A stretch of DNA of 64,000 nt, taken from positions 620,001 to 684,000 of the forward strand of contig NZ_JAKRNU010000001.1 of NCBI RefSeq assembly GCF_022346545.1. The letters are read 5' to 3'. The stretch comes from Sporosarcina sp. ACRSM. GTDB taxonomy: Bacteria > Bacillota > Bacilli > Bacillales_A > Planococcaceae. The notes below the pieces were generated by a model. It did not search any database. It worked only from the letters and a program-made list of their open reading frames with translations, and was not told the origin of the DNA. Shown piece after piece: positions 34,958-44,440 of the stretch. Both the position numbers and the translations under genes were made by a program. Within the stretch, counting starts at the first letter, position 1. Each line of letters begins with the position of its first letter.

Positions 34958-36103
34958 TCAATTTTCATTTCCCTTTGCAAGGAATCTCTTCGATATAAAT
35001 GCATGTAGGCATTTCTCGTCGATGTCGCCATGATAACGGAATGGGTCAATACCGACAGCGTGAAGGAAATCACGATAGGCTAAACAGGCATACTCTTTCC
35101 TTTCGGATGTCTGATTCGTTCTGGCGAGATACTTTCTAACATGCACTTGTGACAAATTATTTAAACTGACTCCATGCCGTCTCATATAATAATGCAATGC
35201 CAATTGCCATTCACAATCATGTTCCCGGAATGCATCACTTCCTCTCACTGGCACGCCGATCCATAACGGAAGTTCGGTTGGTACAAGACGCAATTCATAA
35301 CAGATGCGTAAAAAAGAATCGCGGATCCCTTTCCGATTCAATAATATGCGCGATTGTAAAAATTGATCGCGCATCGATAAATAGATTGTCGTATATTTTT
35401 GTAAATCTTCTACAGTTGGTGTTTTTGGACGTGCAAAGGGAAAGATTTGAAGCGAACTCGATAAAGTTCGATGAATGCCGATATGGCGATTTCCTACTAC
35501 GTGGAATAGACTACTGTAATAATGGAAGCGTTCTGTTTGGGGATGATACGTCAGAAGGACACGACCTTCAGGGGAACGACGGGTCAAAAAATGTTCTTCG
35601 AAATGGGACAAATGAAAAATACCAACACCTTGTGGAAGGCCAATAAATTTTTCGGGCGTACGTAAGATCCAAACCGGGTCCATTCCTATGCTCCGGTAGC
35701 CCGCTGAGCGGGATTCCATATCAGCGACAGGGATTGTACTGCATTGGAATTCGATAGGGATTCGCTTATTTCCACTATTGACAAGCAGATCTGGACGTTG
35801 GGCCAACATTTTGAAATAAGGTTCAAGTTCAACATGGTCCGCATGTTTTTGAAAAAATAAATACAATTGCTGCTTCCCTTGGAGATGATCTTTGGACTCT
35901 CCTTCAGAAAAGAAACTTGGACAGGCTTCATTTTTCTTATGCGCGAAATGAGGTGTCACGATCTCTCCAATTTTCAATTGAACCGGTTTCTTACACTGCG
36001 GACAATAAAAGCTCTGGGATTGTCGCCACTTTTTCAATTGCTCCTTCCGAAGCGCTTTCGTAAGAACAATCAGTTTTCCTTCTTTTGTTTTAGCTGTGAG
36101 TAT
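34958..36103 (-). CDS. coiA: Competence protein CoiA, apparent ATA start
   Basis: CoiA protein needed for transformation, probably acting on incoming single strands during recombination. Zinc-like motif CPQCKKP...HFAH...C near the N-terminus and a nuclease-like block with PIEFQCSTIPV. The first standard start in frame is TTG at 36037, but the frame continues 22 codons upstream (ILTAKTKEGKLIVLTKALRK...), matching the normal CoiA N-terminus, up to an ATA codon at 36101-36103. GGGAGGGAG sits 5 nt before this ATA; a TGA stop lies six codons upstream and no ATG, GTG or TTG in between. So either ATA is the start or the ATG has mutated and a short form from TTG is made. Confidence 0.87.
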   Translation of the reverse strand: MLTAKTKEGKLIVLTKALRKEQLKKWRQSQSFYCPQCKKPVQLKIGEIVTPHFAHKKNEACPSFFSEGESKDHLQGKQQLYLFFQKHADHVELEPYFKMLAQRPDLLVNSGNKRIPIEFQCSTIPVADMESRSAGYRSIGMDPVWILRTPEKFIGLPQGVGIFHLSHFEEHFLTRRSPEGRVLLTYHPQTERFHYYSSLFHVVGNRHIGIHRTLSSSLQIFPFARPKTPTVEDLQKYTTIYLSMRDQFLQSRILLNRKGIRDSFLRICYELRLVPTELPLWIGVPVRGSDAFREHDCEWQLALHYYMRRHGVSLNNLSQVHVRKYLARTNQTSERKEYACLAYRDFLHAVGIDPFRYHGDIDEKCLHAFISKRFLAKGNEN

Positions 36104-36170
36104 GAAAGCTCCCTCCCTTCATTTTTATTTTACGAATTTTCCAACCGCAAATCAACTTTCTACATCCAGA

Positions 36171-36200
36171 ACAAAAGCGCAGGGCGCCTGCCTAGACAAC
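36171..36200. repeat. Short relic of the second repeat family (copy 3)
   Basis: On the minus strand: GTCTAGGCAGGCGCCCTGCGCTTTTG-like text, i.e. the left GTCTAG and the right AGGCGCCC..CTTTT ends joined without the middle. Compare 2394-2446. Confidence 0.6.
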
Positions 36201-36230
36201 CAAAAAAACAGCCACCCTTGAGGTAGCTGT
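36201..36230 (-). terminator. Terminator of mecA
   Basis: ACAGC.ACC/GGT.GCTGT stem followed by TTTTTTGG on the minus strand. Confidence 0.8.
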
Positions 36231-36247
36231 CCGCAATTCTGTCTATA

Positions 36248-36907
36248 TTATGCTGAAAAATAAGCTTGAATTTTTGAAAAGACGTCCTCATCCATAATCA
36301 GAGTACCGTACTCTCTTATACGATGAATCGTCATATTGGACGGTGTACCGAACTCAGATAGTACACTGTATAGATCGGATTTTCTTGCGTTTTTCATCAC
36401 TTCGTCATCGTATTCCAAGTAAATATAGTATTTATCTTCATACGAATAGAGCGATGTCTTAGCCTCATAGTCAGCCGCTCGTACTGCCAACGGGATCAGA
36501 TCGTCGAATTCGTTAAACACAAACATATTGTCGTTCCATTCAAATGCTCCCCTATCCATCGCCGACGTTGAATCTTCATCGTTTTCAAACAGTTCATCGT
36601 GATGTTGAAACAATTTCCTCGGATCGTCTACTCCAAATGGTGAATCTAATGGCTCGCCATCCTCGGATAGTTGTGCTCGTGTCACAGTTACTTCGATACC
36701 ACCGCTCATTGCGTGCACTTGTATCCACAATGGACCTTCCGCCTCAAACTCGGCCTCATCATTGACTTCATCCATCATTTCCCAGAAAAGTTCCTCGCTT
36801 TTGTCGCGGTTATACCATACTTCTTCGCGGGTGAAGCCTCGCTCTTCAATATCCATATATGAAAGGAAAAACTTAACAGTATTTTCATTGATGCGCTCTA
36901 TTTCCAT
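36248..36907 (-). CDS. mecA: Adaptor protein MecA
   Basis: 219-aa adaptor that delivers ComK, ComS and others to ClpCP. N-terminal substrate domain MEIERINENTVKFFLSYMDIEERGF, acidic linker (about 85-120), C-terminal Clp-binding domain. Together with spxH and spxA it forms a compact proteolysis-control neighbourhood. Confidence 0.95.
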   Translation of the reverse strand: MEIERINENTVKFFLSYMDIEERGFTREEVWYNRDKSEELFWEMMDEVNDEAEFEAEGPLWIQVHAMSGGIEVTVTRAQLSEDGEPLDSPFGVDDPRKLFQHHDELFENDEDSTSAMDRGAFEWNDNMFVFNEFDDLIPLAVRAADYEAKTSLYSYEDKYYIYLEYDDEVMKNARKSDLYSVLSEFGTPSNMTIHRIREYGTLIMDEDVFSKIQAYFSA

Positions 36908-37092
36908 CTCTATTCCTCTCCCTTCCTCCAGAACAAGTTTTACTTGTTTCTTTCAATGTTAGTAAACAACCTGCAATGCTTATTCTTACTATATGACCGT
37001 CGAACAGGATTTGAAAGGGTTCCGCCTGTTGACGTGTAATTTTGATAGTAATAGCATTGTAGAGAACATCCTTCAGGAAAGCAAGAGAAATA

Positions 37093-37142
37093 CAAAAAGC
37101 CGATAGGTATAAGGCATTTTACAATGTCTGCTCCTATCAGCC
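37093..37142 (-). terminator. Terminator of spxA
   Basis: Stem GCTGATAGG/CCTATCGGC with a long loop, then TTTTTG on the minus strand. Confidence 0.65.
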
Positions 37143-37158
37143 CTACATTATTGTATGT

Positions 37159-37554
37159 TTAGTTTACCATGCGTCGTGCTTCAAGTAGCTGATAGGCTCT
37201 TACTTTTCTTGGTAGGAATCGACGAATCTCATCTTCATTATACCCTACCTGCAGCCTTTTTTCATCCAGAATGATTGGTCTTCTCAATAGACCCGGATGC
37301 TCTTGTATCAACTCATAAAGACGTTGTAATGGAAGACTTTCCACATCAACATTTAGCTTTTGGAATATTTTAGATCTTGTTGAAATGATTTCATCCGTAC
37401 CATCTTCAGTCATACGAAGAATCTCTTTTATCTCATCAATATTCAATGGTTCAGAAAAAATATTTCGTTCTGTATATGGGATTTCATGCTCCTCCAACCA
37501 TGCTTTTGCTTTTCTGCATGATGTACAGCTTGGTGAGGTAAATAGTGTAACCAT
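37159..37554 (-). CDS. spxA: Redox-sensing transcription regulator Spx
   Basis: 131-aa ArsC-fold protein binding the RNA polymerase alpha C-terminal domain. Starting at the second ATG puts the redox switch at Cys10/Cys13 ([14 protein letters not shown]), as in B. subtilis, with [20 protein letters not shown] later. It activates thiol-stress genes and represses competence. A TATAAT word lies on the minus strand at 37650-37655 upstream. Confidence 0.96.
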   Translation of the reverse strand: MVTLFTSPSCTSCRKAKAWLEEHEIPYTERNIFSEPLNIDEIKEILRMTEDGTDEIISTRSKIFQKLNVDVESLPLQRLYELIQEHPGLLRRPIILDEKRLQVGYNEDEIRRFLPRKVRAYQLLEARRMVN

Positions 37555-37559
37555 CATAT

Positions 37560-37919
37560 GCTGACACTTCCTTTCAGTCGGCTAAAATGTTTTGACAGCT
37601 ATTTCTATAGATAAATTAGAATGATTTTAAACTATTTGTTCCTATTCCTATTATACACATATTCAGAAGCGATGAATACACTTTTTTCAAAAAAACTTAC
37701 TTAATCATAGGGGATTGTCACAATTCCATAATATAATCGGCTTTTCTGAAGCATTTCGTTTTACGATTTCTTGTTCTTTACTGTTATACCCGAAGATTTA
37801 AATGTTTAAACATCTGATTTGTCAAATAAAAAAATTTCTCATTTAGAAACTATCTAATTGAAAAACGGAGTACACTATATAATACGTTTCAGACTCGAAA
37901 AAGGTTTCATCAAACTTAA
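37560..37919. other. AT-rich spxA upstream region
   Basis: About 350 bp without a credible gene, presumably carrying the spxA promoters; only the TATAAT noted for spxA stands out. Confidence 0.5.
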
Positions 37920-37956
37920 AAAAAGTCCAGAAATCACACACTTTTCTGGACTTTCC
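37920..37956. terminator. Orphan terminator-like hairpin upstream of trpS
   Basis: Stem AAAGTCCAGAAA/TTTCTGGACTTT with a T run on the minus strand. No minus-strand gene ends here, and the trpS promoter starts 25 bp downstream. Confidence 0.65.
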
Positions 37957-37980
37957 ATATTTATATTATAAAGCCGCCTC

Positions 37981-38009
37981 TTGCAATTTGGACATGACCA
38001 TATTATAAT
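37981..38009 (+). promoter_or_regulatory. Promoter of the trpS T-box leader
   Basis: -35 TTGCAA (37981-37986), 17-bp spacer, -10 TATAAT (38004-38009). Transcription should start near 38016. Confidence 0.75.
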
Positions 38010-38015
38010 TTTGGA

Positions 38016-38298
38016 AACAGTAGAGCGAATTGGCGTTGACGGAAAAAGTATGCCGATCATGATTCTTGCAGAGAGCCTGTGGTTGGTGCGAACAGGTGGG
38101 CAGATCGGAGGAAGTGGGTTCCTGAGCCTGACAGGTGAAGTAGTGGGAAATCATCCTATGAATGGATGATTTACAGAGTAGCTTGTCACGTCCCCCGCGT
38201 TACGGGATTTTAGAGTGGCCTTCGGGCAATTCGGGTGGTACCACGGTTGATCAAACATCAGTCGTCCCTTTCACAGGGGACAGCTGATGTTTTTTTTG
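38016..38298 (+). ncRNA. Tryptophan T-box leader with terminator
   Basis: Conserved T-box sequence AATTCGGGTGGTACCACGG (38228-38246) and stem I elements (AGTA near 38048). The likely specifier codon is TGG at 38115-38117, followed by GTTCCTGAG as expected. The terminator (38253-38298) has stem ACATCAG..GTCCC/GGGGAC..CTGATGT and eight T. Uncharged tRNA-Trp would bind and favour the antiterminator, raising trpS expression. Confidence 0.95.
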
Positions 38299-38305
38299 TA
38301 TTTAG

Positions 38306-39491
<1,186 letters not shown>

Positions 39492-39532
39492 TTTGCATCG
39501 TCCTTTGGATTTTTTACATTATATGAATGTTT

Positions 39533-39559
39533 AGCCCCCTTTTAGACGAAGGGGGCTTT
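39533..39559 (+). terminator. Probable trpS terminator
   Basis: Stem AGCCCCCTT/AAGGGGGCT with TTTAAT on the + strand, 217 bp after the trpS stop. Confidence 0.65.
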
Positions 39560-39590
39560 AATCTGTTGTTAGGATTTGGTGCTCTTAGAA

Positions 39591-39840
39591 TGAGCACTTG
39601 ATTACAGGTATGAGCGCCTGATTCTTGCTTTGATCGCTGGATTGCTACTTTGAGCGCTTGTGTCCCGCTTTGATCGCTGGATTACTACTTTGAGCGCCAG
39701 TGGCCCGCTTTGATCACTTGATTGACACTTTGAGCGCCTGTGTCCCGCTTTGATCACTTGATTGACACTTTGAGCGCAAGTGTCTCCCTTTGAGCGCTTG
39801 ATTGATACTTTGAGCGCCACGCTCTACCTATGACCCCGCC
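39591..39840. repeat. Tandem array of twelve and a half 20-bp units
   Basis: Units begin exactly every 20 bp from 39591, mostly as TGAKCRCYTG plus a variable half ending in CTT. TGAGCGC and TGATCGC/TGATCAC units alternate, giving a 40-bp higher-order repeat; 39711-39730 and 39751-39770 are identical. Because 60 is a common multiple, the minus strand holds an open 72-codon frame with 20-residue periodicity, but no ribosome site supports it. Confidence 0.95.
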
Positions 39841-39892
39841 AAAAACGAGTGTCGGCAAAGTCAAATTACGACTTTGCCGACACTCGTTTTTT
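39841..39892. terminator. Terminator of fabF (bidirectional)
   Basis: 21-bp stem ACGAGTGTCGGCAAAGTC with its inverse and T runs on both sides. Confidence 0.95.
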
Positions 39893-39897
39893 CTATC

Positions 39898-41133
39898 TTA
39901 TAGTTTCTTAAAGACGATTGAAGCGTTATGGCCACCAAAGCCGAGTGAGTTACTCATGGCGTAGGTGATATCCGCTTTCCTTGCTTCGTTTACGACATAG
40001 TCGAGGTCGCAATCAGGGTCTGGATTAACATAGTTCATCGTCGGCGGCAAGATGCCTTCCTGCAATGCTTTCACTGTGAAGATCGCTTCCAATCCGCCGG
40101 CAGCTCCCAATAAGTGACCTGTCATCGATTTTGTCGAACTCATTGCCAGTTTGTAAGCATGTTCACCGAAGACGGTTTTAGCTGCCATCGTCTCGAATTG
40201 GTCGTTATACGGTGTGCTCGTTCCGTGGGCATTGATGTAATCGATTTGATCCGGCGTGATGCCGCCATCTGCGATTGCCTGTGCCATTGCACGTGCGCCG
40301 CCTTCTCCTCCAGGGGCTGGGGCTGTAATATGATGCGCATCTCCCGTGGAACCGTAACCGATCATTTCTGCGTAGATTTTCGCCCCACGTGCCACTGCAT
40401 GCTCATATTCTTCAAGGATCAGGATTCCTGCCCCTTCCCCGATAACAAATCCGTCACGTTCCGCGTCGAACGGACGTGATGCTGTCGCTGGGTCCGGATT
40501 TAAAGATAGTGCTGTATTCGCACAGAATCCTGCAACTGACATCGTCGTGATTGGTGCTTCTGCGCCACCTGTGATCATGACGTCCGCTTCTCCGCGCCGA
40601 ATCACTTCAAATGCATCCCCGATGGAATTCGTACCTGATGCACAAGCCGTTACCGTACAAGAGTTAATGCCTTTTGCTCCAAGATGAATCGATACTTGTC
40701 CTGACGCCATATCCGGAATCATCATTGGGACGAAAAACGGACTGACTCGGCGATAGCCTTTTTCAAGGAATGTTTTAAATTGTTGTTCATGTGTTTCCAT
40801 TCCGCCGATTCCAGAACCGATCCAAACGCCGGTACGAAGAGCCAGCTCACCTTCCAATTCAAGTTCTGCATCTTTCATCGCCATAATTGAGGCGACGAGT
40901 GCATAATGCGTGAAGCGATCCATTTTACGTGCATCTTTACGCGGGATGTACGCTTCAATGTCAAAATCCTTCACTTCTGCAGCCACTTTTACAGGAAACT
41001 GTTCTTTATCAAGCCTTGTCAATGGACCGATGCCCGATTTGCCGGCCAAAACCGATTGCCATGATTCTTCCGCCGAGTTACCGACAGGAGAAATCGCACC
41101 GATTCCTGTTACAACTACACGTCGTTTTTCCAT
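39898..41133 (-). CDS. fabF: 3-oxoacyl-[ACP] synthase II
   Basis: 411-aa condensing enzyme elongating fatty acids. Cys164 in TACASGTNS, His in [11 protein letters not shown] and in [11 protein letters not shown] form the Cys-His-His triad. Start [12 protein letters not shown] at 41133, preceded by AAGGGAAG; the frame is open to 41196. Second gene of fabH-fabF. Confidence 0.97.
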   Translation of the reverse strand: MEKRRVVVTGIGAISPVGNSAEESWQSVLAGKSGIGPLTRLDKEQFPVKVAAEVKDFDIEAYIPRKDARKMDRFTHYALVASIMAMKDAELELEGELALRTGVWIGSGIGGMETHEQQFKTFLEKGYRRVSPFFVPMMIPDMASGQVSIHLGAKGINSCTVTACASGTNSIGDAFEVIRRGEADVMITGGAEAPITTMSVAGFCANTALSLNPDPATASRPFDAERDGFVIGEGAGILILEEYEHAVARGAKIYAEMIGYGSTGDAHHITAPAPGGEGGARAMAQAIADGGITPDQIDYINAHGTSTPYNDQFETMAAKTVFGEHAYKLAMSSTKSMTGHLLGAAGGLEAIFTVKALQEGILPPTMNYVNPDPDCDLDYVVNEARKADITYAMSNSLGFGGHNASIVFKKL

Positions 41134-41209
41134 TCGCGAAAACTTCCCTTCTCTATTGAATAAAAATGATTCTAATTTTCCATGTTGAAACTTCATTTAT
41201 TATAGCATG

Positions 41210-42142
41210 TCATTTTCCCCATTTGATACAAAGAGCGCCCCATGTCAGACCTCCGCCAAATCCAACGAGTACAATGATATCATCATCCTTGATCCGGCCT
41301 TCCGCTAAGTCATCGAAAAGCGAGATCGGGATAGATGCCGCAGATGTATTGCCATATTTATGGATCGTTTTGGACATCTTTTCAATCGGTAAGCCAAGGC
41401 GTTCCCGCGACGATTCCATAATTCTGATATTCGCTTGATGCGGGATTAAGAAATCGACATCTTCTTTTGTCAATCCTGCCTTCTCAATGACACTTTCAGC
41501 CGATTCGCCCATTTGACGGACCGCAAACTTGAACACTTCACGTCCGTTCATGTGGATGTACCGATCTTGATAAAGATGTTTACCGCCCGTTCCATCTGCA
41601 CCAAGTTCGAATGACAGGATTCCCCGTCCTTCACTCACTTTACTAATGACAGCCGCGCCTGCGCCATCTCCGAAAAGAACTGCTGTATTGCGGTCTTCCC
41701 AGTCTGTCACTTTGGATAACTTCTCTACTCCCACAACTAGTACATAATCATATGTTCCCGCTTCAACAAAGTGCTTGGCTGTCACAGCACCGTACATGAA
41801 TCCTGCACAAGCTGCTGAAACATCCATTGCCGCTGCATTTTTTGCACCGAGCCGTTCTTGGATCATTGTTGCAACAGAAGGAAACGGTTTATCCGGCGTA
41901 ACGGTTGAAACAAGGATAAGTCCGATTTGTTCTGGTTTGATGCCTGCATTGTTCAGTGCATCTACTGCTGCGTTATATGCCATGTCGGATGTGTTGATGG
42001 ACTCATCCGCAATATGCCTTTCTTCAATACCCGTCATCGTCCGAATCCATTCATCTGATGTATCCATACGTTTTTCAAGGTCCGCATTTGTCAAAATAGC
42101 TGGCGGCACGTATTTCCCAATGCCTATTAGTCCCGCGTTCAT
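41210..42142 (-). CDS. fabH: 3-oxoacyl-[ACP] synthase III
   Basis: 310-aa enzyme starting fatty acid synthesis from acyl-CoA and malonyl-ACP. Cys112 ([10 protein letters not shown]), His in IPHQANIRI and Asn in GNTSAASIP form the triad. In relatives it prefers branched primers. First gene of the pair, behind a FapR box. Confidence 0.97.
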   Translation of the reverse strand: MNAGLIGIGKYVPPAILTNADLEKRMDTSDEWIRTMTGIEERHIADESINTSDMAYNAAVDALNNAGIKPEQIGLILVSTVTPDKPFPSVATMIQERLGAKNAAAMDVSAACAGFMYGAVTAKHFVEAGTYDYVLVVGVEKLSKVTDWEDRNTAVLFGDGAGAAVISKVSEGRGILSFELGADGTGGKHLYQDRYIHMNGREVFKFAVRQMGESAESVIEKAGLTKEDVDFLIPHQANIRIMESSRERLGLPIEKMSKTIHKYGNTSAASIPISLFDDLAEGRIKDDDIIVLVGFGGGLTWGALCIKWGK

Positions 42143-42170
42143 TCCACATCCCCCGTTCTTATCATCTAAT

Positions 42171-42189
42171 ATTAGTACCTGGTATTAAT
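42171..42189. promoter_or_regulatory. FapR operator of fabH-fabF
   Basis: ATTAGTACCTGGTATTAAT differs at one or two positions from the FapR consensus ATTAGTACCTGRTACTAAT. FapR represses membrane lipid genes until malonyl-CoA builds up. Located 29 bp before fabH. Confidence 0.85.
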
Positions 42190-42328
42190 CATAAAAGAAT
42201 TGCAACGATTTTTCAACCCACGGACACTTTTTCGCCAAATAAAGTGCCTTTGTCTGTTGAAAATGGTTTCTCCCACGTACGTGCTGTGATATGATGAACA
42301 GTGAAATAGTGATACAGAGGTGAAATCC

Positions 42329-42511
42329 ATGCAATTCATCATGACGTTCATTTGGTCTTTCTTATTAATATCGATGTTGAACTATGTTTCAGGTTCAATT
42401 GCCAACGTATCTTTTGAATTTCTTCCCGGCGTAATTATTTCTCTAATTGTTTCTGTGTTTGTCTTTCTCGTCGGCGAATCATTTCCAGAAGGCGAAGTTG
42501 CAGATCATTAA
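42329..42511 (+). CDS. yjzD: DUF2929 family small membrane protein (YjzD-like)
   Basis: 60-aa protein MQFIMTFIWSFLLISMLNYV... with two membrane helices and an acidic end. DUF2929 proteins sit near fabH in many Bacillales; function unknown. AGAGGTG lies 6 nt before this ATG. Confidence 0.8.
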   Translation: MQFIMTFIWSFLLISMLNYVSGSIANVSFEFLPGVIISLIVSVFVFLVGESFPEGEVADH

Positions 42512-42520
42512 TAAGCGAAG

Positions 42521-42559
42521 AAAAAACCATCTCCTGCTGTCACGGAAGATGGTTTTTTT
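42521..42559. terminator. Bidirectional terminator (yjzD / chemoreceptor)
   Basis: AAAAACCATCT/AGATGGTTTTT stem with T runs on both strands. Confidence 0.85.
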
Positions 42560-42570
42560 ATCCTTTATTT

Positions 42571-44319
42571 TTAGTCAAATTTCTCTAAATCTTCACGAAG
42601 TGTCGCTGAAGAGTTATTAAGCAATTGAATCGTTTTGACGAGTAAATCGACAGAGTTCTGTTGGGTGGCCGAAGCATCCGCCACCGACTGTGTCCGTCCT
42701 GCATTTTCGGTTGCCAGGGACATCACTTCTTCCATCGAAGCCAACACTTCCTCAGAAGCGGCCGACATTTCCTCCGTCACAGCCGATACATCTTGAATTT
42801 CCTCGTTGACGTCCCGAACGGTATCGAGCACAGCTGCCAAATCATCGACAACTTGAATAACCGCTTTCGAGCCTTCCACCATTCCGGTAGCACTTGTCCC
42901 CATTTCAACCATCGCGCTAGAAGTCAATAATTGGAATGACGCCATTTCATCCCGGATCTGTTCTGCGGAGTGACGGGACATTTCTGCAAGCTTCCGCACA
43001 TCCCCGGCAACGACTGCGAAGCCTTTCCCGGATTCCCCGGCACGCGCTGCCTCGATGGCTGCATTTAGCGCTAGTAGATTCGTCTGTTCTGCGATATCCG
43101 TGATCATGCCGACCATCTCTTCGATCGATTGGAATTTGGTGCCAATATTGCGCATAATCGTTTCGGATTTTTGGACAGTGACCTCCACATCTTTGATCTG
43201 ATCGGCAACTTGTTGTGAATTTGCCACACTTGTGTCCACGAGACCTTCCATGACATCAGATGCTTCCGCAACTGCCGAGGCGGACTCCGCGATTCGCTGG
43301 ATGCCGACAGCCATTTCTTCCACCGCTGTCAACACCTCCCGATTATTCGTCTCCTGCACCTCACTCGTTGTTGCAATTTGCGCCATACTACTTGTAATTT
43401 CATCATTCGAGCCACGTACATCATTGACCACTTGTGTCAATTCCTCCGCCACGGCGAGAAGTGATATGGCGGTTTTATTCACGTCCGTCATCAGTCCTTT
43501 CGTCTGAATCAAGGACTCTGTGAATGCTCCTTTAAAGGATGTGATTTCATTATTCCCTTTCGTTTGTACCGAAATGAGGGATTCCTCCGCTTTCGTCAAA
43601 TGGCCTCCAGCAAATTCCGATGCGACGTGTTCCATCTCACCTAATGGACGGAGTGCGCGGCGGACAAACTGATTCATCAACAATAATGCAATGACAACAA
43701 TGACTAAAATAATGCCGATATAAAGCGGCAAATTCGATTTCAATATTTCAGTACGAACTGCCCCAACCGAATCGGCTGCGATATCGACGCCGACAACTGC
43801 AATTCTCTCACCTTGTTCGTTATACAATGGTGCAAAGGCGGAGAGATAGCTGCCGTAATCCGGATCTTCGATAAGTGGGGCCGCATTCCCTTCCCCTTTT
43901 AGCGCACCCTTGATTGTTTCATATGTTGTAAATTCATGTGATTCACCGATCTGGATCGCATCTGCAGCATCCGGGTCCGCCGCGTCGATAAGAAATTGCA
44001 CCGGTTCATCAGGCGAATCCGGTGCGGTCATTGTATAAAGAAACAGTACGCCACTCGACGTCTGCAATTCCTTCAACTCTGCACGAAGCTTCCAATACAA
44101 TTCAGATTCCGTCATCTCATTCGTTACTTGTTCATACTCCGCAGCATTCAGTAAACTCGCAATATGTTGTGCTGTACTAATCCCTTGAAGGCTGATCGAC
44201 TTCTGGACCGTCTTCGATGTGTTTAAAAATAAAATAATACCGATCGCTAGTAAAACAGCTACCATAGTCCCAACAACAAACAGCGTTATTTGCCGACTTA
44301 ATGAAGCTCTTCCTTTCAT
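42571..44319 (-). CDS. Methyl-accepting chemotaxis protein
   Basis: 582-aa transmembrane receptor. TM1 about 11-31, extracellular sensor 32-197 resembling a single Cache-like fold, TM2 198-219, HAMP 220-275, and cytoplasmic coiled coil with the CheA/CheW-binding hairpin [19 protein letters not shown] (411-429). Ligand unknown. No other chemotaxis gene is close. Confidence 0.94.
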   Translation of the reverse strand: MKGRASLSRQITLFVVGTMVAVLLAIGIILFLNTSKTVQKSISLQGISTAQHIASLLNAAEYEQVTNEMTESELYWKLRAELKELQTSSGVLFLYTMTAPDSPDEPVQFLIDAADPDAADAIQIGESHEFTTYETIKGALKGEGNAAPLIEDPDYGSYLSAFAPLYNEQGERIAVVGVDIAADSVGAVRTEILKSNLPLYIGIILVIVVIALLLMNQFVRRALRPLGEMEHVASEFAGGHLTKAEESLISVQTKGNNEITSFKGAFTESLIQTKGLMTDVNKTAISLLAVAEELTQVVNDVRGSNDEITSSMAQIATTSEVQETNNREVLTAVEEMAVGIQRIAESASAVAEASDVMEGLVDTSVANSQQVADQIKDVEVTVQKSETIMRNIGTKFQSIEEMVGMITDIAEQTNLLALNAAIEAARAGESGKGFAVVAGDVRKLAEMSRHSAEQIRDEMASFQLLTSSAMVEMGTSATGMVEGSKAVIQVVDDLAAVLDTVRDVNEEIQDVSAVTEEMSAASEEVLASMEEVMSLATENAGRTQSVADASATQQNSVDLLVKTIQLLNNSSATLREDLEKFD

Positions 44320-44403
44320 CCGATCACTCTCCTTTTTCTAGTAGTCTATCTATTATCATAACGCGAAAACGATAGAATGCACATCTAAAATTGAGCAGAG
44401 CGT

Positions 44404-44432
44404 AAAAAAAGCATAGATCCTCAGACCTATGC
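44404..44432 (-). terminator. Terminator of clpB
   Basis: Stem GCATAGATC/GACCTATGC with seven T on the minus strand. Confidence 0.82.
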
Positions 44433-44440
44433 GATTCCAT

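Noticed and set aside
37875..38154. Minus-strand frames across the trpS leader
   Set aside because: They overlap the promoter and T-box, have no ribosome sites and differ in no way from chance frames.
39602..39820. 72-codon minus-strand frame in the tandem array
   Set aside because: Periodic only because 20 bp times 3 equals 60; no ribosome site or known repeat protein.
39591..39840. CRISPR array
   Set aside because: The 20-bp units are contiguous, with no unique spacers of constant length and no cas genes.
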